From: Chloroflexota bacterium
GTDB lineage: Bacteria > Chloroflexota > UBA11872
Reading direction: 5' to 3'
Length of the DNA stretch: 64,000 nucleotides
Assembly (NCBI GenBank): GCA_028873795.1
Contig: JAPPNP010000043.1
Location: 80,941 to 144,940, forward strand
Of the stretch, positions 1-7,700 are shown one piece after another. Under the pieces are notes generated by a model. The model had not been told where the DNA came from. It made no database searches and worked only from the letters and a program-made list of their open reading frames with translations. Numbering within the stretch: position 1 is the first letter of the stretch; each line of letters opens with the position of its first letter. The translations under genes and the position numbers were made by a program.

Positions 1-285
1 CTCGTCGACCATGAGCCACATCCCGCCGAACGCGACGATGTCGTCGCCCGGCGCCGGCGCGCGCGGCCATAGGTTGAATGGGAACCGTCGCGGCGGGGGT
101 GGCGGCGGCGGCTCAACGTCCGGGAGCCGGGCCACGAAATACCACGCCCGCTGGTTGTCCATGATTTCCCGTCGATACGAGTCGCGCGGCCAGGGCACGG
201 AGAACGAAGCCTTTTCGATGCGGCGCACCTGGGGCAGGTCCGCGAGCTGCATCGGCTCGATGACGATTTCCGGACCGTCAGCCAT
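1..285 (-). CDS. rimI: RimI-like ribosomal protein alanine N-acetyltransferase, N-terminal part (runs off the left edge)
   Basis: Ninety-five codons are visible. They begin at an ATG that overlaps the tsaB stop (ATGGCTGA) and continue past the window edge. The start reads MADGPEIVIEPMQLADLP and is followed by QVRRIEKASFSVPWPRDSY, the usual N-terminal helix pattern of RimI GNAT acetyltransferases, then WYFVAR and a GMWLMVDE strand that normally precedes the acetyl-CoA site. Known RimI acetylates the N-terminal alanine of ribosomal protein S18. Between the two strands lies an odd insert of about 25 residues with seven consecutive prolines. The acetyl-CoA loop is outside the window, so activity cannot be judged. 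The tsaE-tsaB-rimI order is common in bacteria and supports the call. Confidence 0.75.
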   Translation of the reverse strand, partial: MADGPEIVIEPMQLADLPQVRRIEKASFSVPWPRDSYRREIMDNQRAWYFVARLPDVEPPPPPPPRRFPFNLWPRAPAPGDDIVAFGGMWLMVDE

Positions 286-910
286 GGTCGGCCGCCGGGA
301 CATAGATGGGGCGAGCCACTTCCACGCCAACGGACGACGGATCGCGCTCGCCTGCCAGGCGGCCCACGGCCTCGGCGATTTCGATTGGTCGGATTGGTTT
401 GAGGCGCAGGCCGGTAGCCCGCAACGCCGCCGCCGTCACGTCGTCGACGTCACCGGCGACCGAGGCTCCGGGTCCAAGGCGCTCGACGAGCGCGCTCGGA
501 TCGACCGCGGGGCTGAGCGACTCACCCGGTTCACCGGTCCAGCAATAGACGCGGCCGCGCCCGGCCGGGATTACGATCGGACCGATGTGTCCGCCGGCGG
601 CATGGGCCACGGCCGCGACCGATCGCACGCCGATGAAGGGCGCGCCCCATCCGGTCGCCAGTCCCTTCGCAAACGCCACTCCGGCGCGCAGGCGCGCATA
701 CCGGCCCGGGCCCATGGCCGCGGCGACGGCGGTCAAGTCTTTACGCAGTGCCGGCATCGAGAGACCCTGGCCGGCGAGCACGGCGCGCAGCCCGTCGAGC
801 AGCGGCGTTTGCGCGGCATGCCCCTGCCAGGCGGACCGCACCTCGTCGCCGCGCACCAACGCCATGGCGGGCGCGGTCCCCGTGGTGTCGATCGCGAGTA
901 CCATCGTCAT
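278..910 (-). CDS. tsaB: tRNA threonylcarbamoyladenosine biosynthesis protein TsaB
   Basis: A 210-residue protein of the ASKHA fold beginning MTMVLAIDTTGTAPAMAL, the phosphate-1-type start of TsaB, with GPGRYARLRAGVAFAKGLA near residue 70 matching the family's GPGSFTGLR segment (the SFTG part is changed to RYAR). TsaB is the non-catalytic partner of TsaD in the complex that makes the universal t6A37 modification on ANN-decoding tRNAs; TsaE, encoded directly upstream, is the third component. Its ATG overlaps the tsaE stop in an ATGA quartet and its own stop overlaps the rimI start, so the three are probably translationally coupled. The length is close to the usual 210-230 residues. Confidence 0.9.
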   Translation of the reverse strand: MTMVLAIDTTGTAPAMALVRGDEVRSAWQGHAAQTPLLDGLRAVLAGQGLSMPALRKDLTAVAAAMGPGRYARLRAGVAFAKGLATGWGAPFIGVRSVAAVAHAAGGHIGPIVIPAGRGRVYCWTGEPGESLSPAVDPSALVERLGPGASVAGDVDDVTAAALRATGLRLKPIRPIEIAEAVGRLAGERDPSSVGVEVARPIYVPAADHG

Positions 911-1401
911 CGCGCCGCTATCGGCGCCCCCACGGCCGCGAGGAGTTCCCGACTGCGAGGTCCGCCGGCTGAAATCGTCATCGTACGCCGGTTGGTTGAC
1001 TCCGCCTGGATCGATAGGAGCAGCCGGTCATCCGGCATTCGCTCGCCCGCGCGTTCGGGCCACTCCACGACCGTGACCGCCGGCTCGTCGAGCAGGTCCT
1101 CCCAATCGATCGAATCCAGGTCGGGCGCTCCCGCCAGGCGGTAGAGATCAACATGTTGCAGTCGCAGCCGGCCAGTCCCATAGACCGCGACGAGCACGTA
1201 GGTCGGCGACGTCACACCTTCGGCAACCCCAAGCCCTTGCGCGACGCCCTGGGCGACCACGGTCTTGCCCGCGCCCAGATCGCCCTGGAGCGCGACGAGG
1301 TCTCCCGGCCGCGCCGCCCGACCAATGCTATGGCCCACGGCCCGCGTAGCGTCCGGCCCGTCGGACACGATCTGGATGTGGGCAGCCGGTCGGGATGTCA
1401 A
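907..1401 (-). CDS. tsaE: tRNA threonylcarbamoyladenosine biosynthesis ATPase TsaE
   Basis: A 164-residue P-loop protein with Walker A GDLGAGKT near residue 40, the HVDLYRL segment near residue 85, and WEDLLDEPAVTVVEWPERAG, all diagnostic of TsaE, the small ATPase that drives turnover of the TsaBD complex in t6A synthesis. I chose the TTG at 1401-1399 because it has a GGAG six bases upstream and gives the normal length; a longer frame reaching 1524 would add an Arg/Pro-rich tail antisense to the neighbouring glycosyltransferase. It is divergent from that gene with only about 26 bp between starts, so the promoters must overlap or lie inside the coding regions. Confidence 0.9.
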   Translation of the reverse strand: MTSRPAAHIQIVSDGPDATRAVGHSIGRAARPGDLVALQGDLGAGKTVVAQGVAQGLGVAEGVTSPTYVLVAVYGTGRLRLQHVDLYRLAGAPDLDSIDWEDLLDEPAVTVVEWPERAGERMPDDRLLLSIQAESTNRRTMTISAGGPRSRELLAAVGAPIAAR

Positions 1402-1427
1402 TGCACGCTCCGCGCAAGGCGGCGGCG

Positions 1428-2630
1428 ATGAGCCTGCACGTCGCCATGATCGCGCCGACGGGATTCTTCGCGGACTACGGGTGTCACGTGCGGATCCTGG
1501 AGGAGGCCCGCGCCCTGAAGGCATGGGGCCACGCGGTCACAATTCTTACCTATCCGACGGGCGCCACGCCGGACGGACTGCGCGTGGTGCGACTTCCGGC
1601 GTTTCGCCGTCAATCGGACGCTCACGTCGGCTCGCACCGACGCAAGCTGCTCCTGGACCCACTGTTGGCAGGATTGGTGCTCGCTCGCGGTCTGCGCCAA
1701 CCCATCGACGTGGTGCACGGCCACCTGCACGAAGGCGCCGCAATTGGCTGGCCGCTGGCGCGCGCCCGGCGGGTGCCGCTCATTCTCGACTACCAGGGAA
1801 GCCTGACCAGCGAGATGGTTGACCATCGATTCCTCTCGCCGGACGGCCCCGGACTGCAGATTTTCAGCATGATCGAGCGTGTGACCGAGGCCGCGGCCGA
1901 CCGCGTCGTGACGAGCTCGGCGTTCGCCCGGGACCAGCTTGCCGCGCGCAAGTCGTGGTCGGCGGAACGGATTCTCAGCGTTCCCGACGGAGTGGACGTG
2001 ACCCGGTTTCGCCCGCGAGCGCCCGAAGATGCAGCCGACCTCGCCGCGATGCGCCGGCAGCTCGGCATTCCGCCGAGCCGGCTGGTGGTGGGCTACCTGG
2101 GCCTGCTCGCGGAATACCAGGGCACCGGCGACCTCATTCGCGCCGCGCGCCTGGTGGTGGACGCCGAGCCCGGAACGCACTTCCTGATCATGGGCTACCC
2201 CAACGCCGCCGAATACGAGCAGGCGGCCAGGCAGGCTGGCCTCGCCGAGCACGTGACATTCACGGGCAGGATTCCGTACGCGCAGGCCCCGACGTACTTG
2301 CAGCTCTGCGACCTGGCGGTCGCCCCCAAGCGGTCGGAAACGGAAGGCAACGGCAAAGTGCTGAACTACATGGCCGCGGGCTTGCCAACCGTGGCCTACG
2401 CGGGCGAAGTGGCGGCCGAGTTTCTGGGTCCCGAGGCACGGCTGGCCGAACGCGGGTCGGTGCCGGCGCTCGCCGATGAGATCGTGCGCCTGGTGCGAGA
2501 CGCCGACGCGCGCCGGGCATACGGCGAGAGCCTGCGCGCGCGCGCCGAGTATCAGTTCTCGTGGCGTCGACAGATCGACAAGATTCTCGATGTGTACGCG
2601 TCCGTGGGCGCGGGACGGCGGCACGGCTGA
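1428..2630 (+). CDS. GT4-family glycosyltransferase
   Basis: A 400-residue GT-B glycosyltransferase. The N-terminal half begins MSLHVAMIAPTGFFADYG, the donor/acceptor cleft pattern with GCHVRILEEARAL. The C-terminal half has VVGYLGLLAEYQGTGDLI (the GT4 strand-loop-helix) and NGKVLNYMAAGLPTVAY, corresponding to the family's nucleotide-sugar binding segment. It probably transfers a sugar from an NDP-sugar to an envelope acceptor, but the substrates cannot be read from sequence. I chose the ATG at 1428 because AAGG lies just upstream; an ATG at 1395 would overlap the divergent tsaE start. It is the first gene of a run with the MraY-like, kinase and MurF genes, which suggests a role in wall or lipid-linked glycan assembly. 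Confidence 0.85.
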   Translation: MSLHVAMIAPTGFFADYGCHVRILEEARALKAWGHAVTILTYPTGATPDGLRVVRLPAFRRQSDAHVGSHRRKLLLDPLLAGLVLARGLRQPIDVVHGHLHEGAAIGWPLARARRVPLILDYQGSLTSEMVDHRFLSPDGPGLQIFSMIERVTEAAADRVVTSSAFARDQLAARKSWSAERILSVPDGVDVTRFRPRAPEDAADLAAMRRQLGIPPSRLVVGYLGLLAEYQGTGDLIRAARLVVDAEPGTHFLIMGYPNAAEYEQAARQAGLAEHVTFTGRIPYAQAPTYLQLCDLAVAPKRSETEGNGKVLNYMAAGLPTVAYAGEVAAEFLGPEARLAERGSVPALADEIVRLVRDADARRAYGESLRARAEYQFSWRRQIDKILDVYASVGAGRRHG

Positions 2631-2685
2631 TTGCTACCGTAACCCTGACGCCCGCCACACCTCGGAGGGTCGCATAGAGCCTGGG

Positions 2686-4050
2686 TTGGCGATCGGCCTG
2701 GCGGCCGGCTGCGCCTTCGTCATCACTGCGGCCGGCTCCGCCGCGCTTAGGCGCCGATTGCCCCAATTCCGCTCCGCCGAGGTCAAGCGTGGGGCGCACC
2801 AGATCGCCGCGCCGCTCGGCGTGTCCGGCAAGCTGCCGCTCGTGGGCGGCATTGCCGCCGCAGTCGCCGCAGTCGTCGCCGCGGCGCTGTTGTCGGCCGG
2901 CCCGACGGCGTCGAGCGCCTGGTGGGTGCTGGCCGGCGCGGCCGGGTTCTTTCTCTTCGGATTGGCGGACGACCTGCGCAAGACGCGCACCGGTCGCGGC
3001 GCGCCCGAGGGCGCTTACCTGGTCATCGCTCTGGTCCTGAGCGTCGGCGCCACGGCGCTCGTGGTTGGCCCCGGCGCCCACGAATCCGGCGCGGGATCGC
3101 CCTACGCGATGGCGCATTGGCTGGGAACGGGCGCGCACGTGCCGCTGAGCGCTTGGTATCTCGCGCTCATCCTTGGAACCACGCTGGCGACCAGCTTCAG
3201 CGACGGCATGGACGGCCTCACGCCCGGCACGGTGGCGATTGCGGCGGCCGGCGCCGCGCTGGCGGCCGGGCTTGCCGCCGGTGTCGGCCATGCCGGCTGG
3301 CCGCTCGGCATCGCGGCCATCGGCGCCGGTCTGCTGGTGTGGAACCTGCCGTCGGAGTGGTCGCCGGCGAATCGCGGCGCCCGGCGACGGGCAAGCATCT
3401 ACATCGGGGACAGCGGCGCCTTGACGCTCGGCGCGGCCTCAGCCGGCGCGGCCATCGTGGCGGGCGTCGACTTGCTGTGGCCGGTGATCGCGGCCCCGCT
3501 GCTGTTCGAAGGTCTCTCGTCGCTGCTGCAAGCCAAGATCCTGGTGCCGCTGTACCGACGCTGGCGCGATCCACGACTGCCGGACGGCTCGCCGGTTCCA
3601 CACCAGCGCTTCCCGCTGCCCTTGCTGGCGTCGCCACTCCACTACCACTGGGAGATCGTTGGTCTGAACCGACAAAAGATCGTGCTGGGATTCTGGGCGG
3701 CGACGGCGGTCACCGCCGGGCTCTGCGCCATTGCCACCGGCCTTTCGGAAACGGCGTGGGCGGCGTTGGCGATTGCCCTCGCCGCCGCGGCGGGCGCGGG
3801 GTTCTGGGCCGCCGCCACGTGGACCCGGCCGGCATTCGTCGCCGCCGACGGCGACTTCTTGCTGCTGTTTCACGGCCGACCCGTCACGCTGCTTGGACGG
3901 CTGCTGGCGCGACGGCGACGCGTGGTGGGCGACGCGGATGCGGTTACGGCAGCGTCGGAACGGGGCCTTCTCAACCGGCCCATGAACGCCCACCTGCTCA
4001 ACGCGACCCTCGACGAGCTGCTGGCCGATGCGAAGCGACCCGGGTCGTGA
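2686..4050 (+). CDS. mraY: MraY-like phospho-sugar polyprenyl-phosphate transferase
   Basis: An approximately 454-residue multi-pass membrane protein of the MraY/WecA superfamily, which moves a phospho-sugar from a UDP-sugar to undecaprenyl phosphate. Visible motifs, numbered from the proposed start: SGKLPLVGGI near 48-56 (MraY TMGGI region), FGLADDLRK with the catalytic Asp pair at 95-96, SDGMDGLTPG at 172-181, YIGDSGAL at 239-246, and LHYHWE at 318-323 in place of IHHHFE. An insert of roughly 20 residues precedes that loop, and the protein is about 90 residues longer than typical MraY. The start is uncertain: TTG 2686 opens directly on the first membrane helix, but the nearest GGAGGG (2664-2669) is better spaced for an unusual ATA at 2674. 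Neighbouring murF supports a role in peptidoglycan. Confidence 0.72.
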   Translation: MAIGLAAGCAFVITAAGSAALRRRLPQFRSAEVKRGAHQIAAPLGVSGKLPLVGGIAAAVAAVVAAALLSAGPTASSAWWVLAGAAGFFLFGLADDLRKTRTGRGAPEGAYLVIALVLSVGATALVVGPGAHESGAGSPYAMAHWLGTGAHVPLSAWYLALILGTTLATSFSDGMDGLTPGTVAIAAAGAALAAGLAAGVGHAGWPLGIAAIGAGLLVWNLPSEWSPANRGARRRASIYIGDSGALTLGAASAGAAIVAGVDLLWPVIAAPLLFEGLSSLLQAKILVPLYRRWRDPRLPDGSPVPHQRFPLPLLASPLHYHWEIVGLNRQKIVLGFWAATAVTAGLCAIATGLSETAWAALAIALAAAAGAGFWAAATWTRPAFVAADGDFLLLFHGRPVTLLGRLLARRRRVVGDADAVTAASERGLLNRPMNAHLLNATLDELLADAKRPGS

Positions 4051-5108
4051 ACGAGGACCTGCGCACCGGACTGAGCGCGATCCTGGCGGCACGCGGTGAG
4101 GGCGGCCCGTGGTCCTGGCACTCCGTTGCCGCCGACGCGCGGCATGAAATCTGGCGCCTTCGCGCCGGGGCCGCGTCGCTGATCGTCAAGGTCTACCGGC
4201 CGGCGGCCGACCGCTACTACCACCACCGCTGGCGGCGCGAGGAGCGGGCGTTGGACCTGCTCAGCCGCCAGGCGCCAGGACTGGTTCCCCGCCCGCACGG
4301 GGCCCTCCTGGCCCCCGACGCCTTTGCCGCCGTGGCCATGGAGGATCTGGGCGCCGAGTCGTTGGCCGAGCGACTGGAAACCGCCGACGCTGCCGAACGT
4401 GCCGGCCTGCTGGAGCGTGCCGTGGAGACGCTGGCCGCGTTCCGCGACGTCGCATCGCGCCACCAGGGCATGCTCCGGGCGCTGGCGTACCAGAGCGATC
4501 TGGACCGCATCACGCGCGACACGTTGCGGCGGCGCCTGGCCATCGCCGTGGCCCGGCTGGGCAATCCATCGACCGCCCCGGAGCCGGACTCCGCACCTCG
4601 GGCGCTGGCGCCCGATCTCCCCTGGCGAGACCTCGAGGCCGGCATCGTCAGGCCGCTCGTCCGCGCCCGGCGGCGGGTGGTCCACAACGGATTCTCGCCG
4701 CTGAATCTCTTGCCGCGTTCCGACGGGCGGCTGGCGGTCATCGACTGGGAGACGCTGGCGGTGGCGGCGCCGGCGCTGGACGCGGCGGACCTCCTCACGT
4801 TTCCGAGTCTCGCCCTCTCACCGGACGACGTCGAGGACCTGGCGACCCGGCTCGCCGACAAGTCGGGCGACGACGGATCGATGGCCGTGTTCTGGGCCGC
4901 CGCGGCGGAGCGCAGCCTGACCTACGCCGCCACCGCCGCGGTGCGTCAGGGCCGCCGGCAGGCTGCGTCGGCAAGTGATCGTGCGTCGACATATGCGGCG
5001 CGGAACCGGTGGTATCTCCGCGTCTTCGACGACGCCATCGAGCGTCTCGATCTGGACGCTCGCGCGCGACGGCGCATCCGCGACGCGGTGTCAGGCCTCA
5101 ACGGCTGA
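4047..5108 (+). CDS. APH/choline-kinase-fold phosphotransferase
   Basis: A 353-residue protein starting at GTG 4047, which overlaps the MraY-like stop in GTGA. The C-terminal lobe has VVHNGFSPLNLLPRSDGRL, the catalytic-loop pattern of aminoglycoside-phosphotransferase-like kinases with Asn where the usual HGD Asp stands, then LAVIDWETLAV for the metal-binding DFG-like Asp, and an N-lobe SLIVKVYRP lysine. The family phosphorylates small molecules such as sugars, aminoglycosides and choline; cell-wall amino-sugar kinases (AmgK/MurK type) belong to it. Its place between mraY-like and murF with overlaps on both sides suggests a wall-sugar or lipid-carrier substrate, which is inference. The HGD-to-HNG change makes the catalytic base uncertain, so it could be a degenerate kinase. 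Confidence 0.65.
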   Translation: MNEDLRTGLSAILAARGEGGPWSWHSVAADARHEIWRLRAGAASLIVKVYRPAADRYYHHRWRREERALDLLSRQAPGLVPRPHGALLAPDAFAAVAMEDLGAESLAERLETADAAERAGLLERAVETLAAFRDVASRHQGMLRALAYQSDLDRITRDTLRRRLAIAVARLGNPSTAPEPDSAPRALAPDLPWRDLEAGIVRPLVRARRRVVHNGFSPLNLLPRSDGRLAVIDWETLAVAAPALDAADLLTFPSLALSPDDVEDLATRLADKSGDDGSMAVFWAAAAERSLTYAATAAVRQGRRQAASASDRASTYAARNRWYLRVFDDAIERLDLDARARRRIRDAVSGLNG

Positions 5109-6520
5109 TGTTCACCCTCGCCGACGTGGCCACAGCCGCCGAGCAGCCGGTCCCACACGGTGCCGACGACCTCGCCATGGCCGCGGCGCACTTCGACAGC
5201 CGCCGCATACAGCCCGGCATGCTCTTCGTGGCGCTGCCCGGCGCCCGCGTGGACGGCCACGACTTCATCGGCGACGCCTTCGCCCGCGGCGCCGGGGCCG
5301 TGCTCTGCGCCCGGCCCGATCTCGACCAGCCAATGGGTCGACAGGTCGTCACCGCCGAGCCGCAGGCCGCGTTCGAGCGGCTGGCGAGCGCGCTGCGCGC
5401 CCGCTCGTCGGCGACGTTTGTGGGCGTCACGGGCAGCAACGGCAAGACCACCACAAAGGAAGCCCTGGCGGCAGCGTTGAGCGCCGCAGGACCGACCCTC
5501 GCCACCGAGCGCAGCGAGAATGCCGAGGTGGGCGTGCCGGCCACCCTGTCGCGGTTGACGCCCGCGCACCGCTACGCGGTGGTCGAGATCGGTGCGCAGG
5601 TCGTCGGCGAGATTTCCCACTACTGCAGCTATGCCAAGCCCGACGTCGGCGTCATCACCTCCATAGCCGGGGCGCACCTGGGACTGTTCGGCTCGATGGA
5701 GGCCATTGCCACGGCCAAGGGGGAGCTCTTCGAAGCGCTCCCGGAGCACGGCCCGGCCATCGTGAACGCTGACGATCCCTGGTCCGACGAGCTGCGGCGC
5801 CGTGCGCCCGGACCGGTGGTGTCGTTTGGCCGGTCGGACGCGGCGGACGTGCGAGTGAGCGCCACTCTGCTCGCCGATCCGCCGGGGACGCGCGTTCACA
5901 TCGAGGCCGGCAGCTTTTGCGACAGCGTTGACGTTCCCGGCACGGCGGGCGCCATCGACCTGGCCTTCGGCGCCGCGTTCGCGGCGACGCAGGCCCTCGG
6001 CGTGGATCCCGCTACGGCCTGCGACGGTCTGCGCGCCTTTCAGCCCGCGCCGCACCGCATGCGGCTCGAAGCGCTGCCCGGCGGAGGGCTGCTGCTGGAC
6101 GACAGCTATAACGCCAACGCCTCGTCGATGGCGGTGGCCCTGGACACCCTGCGAGCGGTATCCGTCCCGGGGCGCCGCATCGCCGTGCTGGGCGACATGT
6201 TCGAGTTGGGCAGCTATGGCCCGGCAGCCCACCAGCAGGTGGGCCGCGATGCCGCCGGCATCGATCGGTTGCTCTGCGTCGGCGCGCTCGCCGCCCAAAT
6301 CGCCTCGGGCGCCCGCGCGGCGGGTCTGGAAGCGGTGGATGTGATTTCCGCGGATACCGAGGATTCCGGGTCAATCGCCACAGCCGTGGACGCAGCGGCG
6401 GCGTGGCTTCACGCGGAGCTGGCGGCCGGCGACGCGGTGCTGCTGAAGGCCAGCAACGGCATGGGGTTTGCCCGCCTGGTGGACAAGGTCATGGAGGCGC
6501 CGCGGCGGTCCGCCGGCTAG
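5108..6520 (+). CDS. murF: UDP-N-acetylmuramoyl-tripeptide--D-alanyl-D-alanine ligase
   Basis: A 470-residue Mur ligase whose start overlaps the kinase stop in TGATG. The N-terminal UDP-binding domain shows AAHFDSRRIQPGMLFVALPG, with the Ser-Arg pair contacting the uridine nucleotide. The central ATPase domain has GVTGSNGKTTTKE near residue 105 and the carbamylated-lysine region ATAKGELFEALP. The C-terminal domain carries LLDDSYNANASSM and VLGDMFELG, which separate MurF from MurC, D and E. It adds D-Ala-D-Ala to the UDP-MurNAc-tripeptide in the cytoplasm, the last soluble step before MraY. The presence of MurF beside an MraY homologue shows that this organism makes peptidoglycan, not universal in Chloroflexota-like lineages. 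Confidence 0.93.
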   Translation: MFTLADVATAAEQPVPHGADDLAMAAAHFDSRRIQPGMLFVALPGARVDGHDFIGDAFARGAGAVLCARPDLDQPMGRQVVTAEPQAAFERLASALRARSSATFVGVTGSNGKTTTKEALAAALSAAGPTLATERSENAEVGVPATLSRLTPAHRYAVVEIGAQVVGEISHYCSYAKPDVGVITSIAGAHLGLFGSMEAIATAKGELFEALPEHGPAIVNADDPWSDELRRRAPGPVVSFGRSDAADVRVSATLLADPPGTRVHIEAGSFCDSVDVPGTAGAIDLAFGAAFAATQALGVDPATACDGLRAFQPAPHRMRLEALPGGGLLLDDSYNANASSMAVALDTLRAVSVPGRRIAVLGDMFELGSYGPAAHQQVGRDAAGIDRLLCVGALAAQIASGARAAGLEAVDVISADTEDSGSIATAVDAAAAWLHAELAAGDAVLLKASNGMGFARLVDKVMEAPRRSAG

Positions 6521-6521
6521 T

Positions 6522-7415
6522 TCAGCCCCCGGCGCGCCTGGCTTTCCGCGCTTCTTCTCGAGCCTGCTCGGCGCGGTAGTTGGAGATCCAATTCATGGAG
6601 AATTCATCGCGGCCTCGGATCAGGTTGGCGGCCAGCACCGCGTGCCTGATCTCCTTGTGGGTCATATCCAAGATCGCCGCCGTCAGACCGGCCTCCATGG
6701 CCATGAGCAGGGTCGCCCCGTTGAGGGAGCGTCTGGCCGGCAACCCGAATGACACGTTGCTGAGCCCGATGGACATGTTCAGGTCGTCCTCCCGGTGCAG
6801 CGTGCGAATCGCGCCCAGCAGACCCGGGCCAAAGATGTCATTGGCCCCCACCGGCAGGCACACCGGGTCGATGACGATCCGGTCGGGGGCAATGCCGTGC
6901 TCGCCGGCGCTGGCCACCAGCGCGCGCGCGTTCGCGACCCGTTCCTCCGCCGTCTCCGGCATCGCGGCGCCGCCCTTGGTGCACATGCCGATCAGGCAGG
7001 CGTCGTGCTCGGCGATCGCCGGGAGCAGCTCGTGCATGTACTCCGCCTCGAATGGGACGGAGTTCACCAGCGGGCGCCCCCGCGCAACTTCGAGCCCCGC
7101 CAGGAGCACGTCGATGGTGTATGAGTCGATCGACACGGGCACGTCCACCACCTCTTGCACCGCGCGCACGGCGTCGCGCATCTTGCGCGCCTCGATCTCG
7201 TGGTGCGGATCACCCGTGTTGACGTCGATGACCTTGGCGCCCGCCGCGACCTGGCGCGTGGCGTCGCGCTGGACGTATTCCCAGTTGCCTTCGTCGTAGG
7301 CGCGCTGGAGTCGAGGCTTATTGGTTGGATTAAGGCGCTCGCCGATGGGCACGAAGGCCTCTTCCGGGCTGATCACCACTTCCAGGCCGTCACGGCCGCG
7401 GAGCACCGTACGCAC
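6522..7415 (-). CDS. Pterin-binding (methyltetrahydrofolate:corrinoid-type) methyltransferase
   Basis: A 297-residue DHPS-fold TIM barrel. It has FVPIGERLNPTN near the N terminus (the GERIN motif of methyltetrahydrofolate-binding methyltransferases such as AcsE/MtgA and the MetH pterin domain), AKVIDVNTGDP, VPVSIDSYTIDVL and the LSNVSFGLP loop. This family moves the methyl group of methyl-H4folate to a corrinoid protein. No corrinoid protein is encoded next to it, so the partner is unknown. I chose GTG 7415, preceded by GAGG, because the resulting MRTVLRGRD start resembles homologues; the frame is open up to 7454. It converges on murF with a single base between the two stops. Confidence 0.75.
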   Translation of the reverse strand: MRTVLRGRDGLEVVISPEEAFVPIGERLNPTNKPRLQRAYDEGNWEYVQRDATRQVAAGAKVIDVNTGDPHHEIEARKMRDAVRAVQEVVDVPVSIDSYTIDVLLAGLEVARGRPLVNSVPFEAEYMHELLPAIAEHDACLIGMCTKGGAAMPETAEERVANARALVASAGEHGIAPDRIVIDPVCLPVGANDIFGPGLLGAIRTLHREDDLNMSIGLSNVSFGLPARRSLNGATLLMAMEAGLTAAILDMTHKEIRHAVLAANLIRGRDEFSMNWISNYRAEQAREEARKARRAGG

Positions 7416-7574
7416 GAAACCTCGATTTACGACGTGGGCGCGGCACCCTGACATGAGGCGTGCGCATAGGGGTGGTTGAGCATACGAATGGCGCGGCGGA
7501 CTGGCAACGCGGACGGCACTTTGAATGTCAGGTTCTACGGATTTGTCGTTCCCGCGGCCGGAGACCGTCGCGAA

Positions 7575-7700
7575 GTCCGGAAGGGTCGGGTCTCAGATCC
7601 GCCCGACGCCGAGCGTCCGGCGAGCCTTCAGATTCAACCGGACTGGATTCCGGCTTCCGCCGGAATGACGGAGGGGTTACGCAGAGGTCTCCAGAGTCGG
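7575..7700. repeat. Dispersed intergenic repeat copy overlapping the 3' end of folP
   Basis: About 110 bp here match, in inverse orientation, the segment at about 40895-41010: both contain the GCCGAGCGTCCGGCG core, the ACCGGACTGGATTCCG block and the GACGGAGGGGTTACGC block. An 8-bp hairpin sits inside (7647-7654 ATTCCGGC, loop TTCC, 7659-7666 GCCGGAAT). The copy at 40.9 kb carries an extra stretch with a palindromic CCCC...GGGG between the same arms, which is absent here. The folP stop codon and last codons lie in the repeat. The remaining bases between 7416 and 7575 show no gene that I can support. Confidence 0.8.

Noticed and set aside
11-1144. 377-codon plus-strand frame across the tsa genes
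   Set aside because: It is antisense to tsaB, tsaE and rimI, rich in Arg/Gly and without any recognisable domain; high GC makes such frames long by chance.
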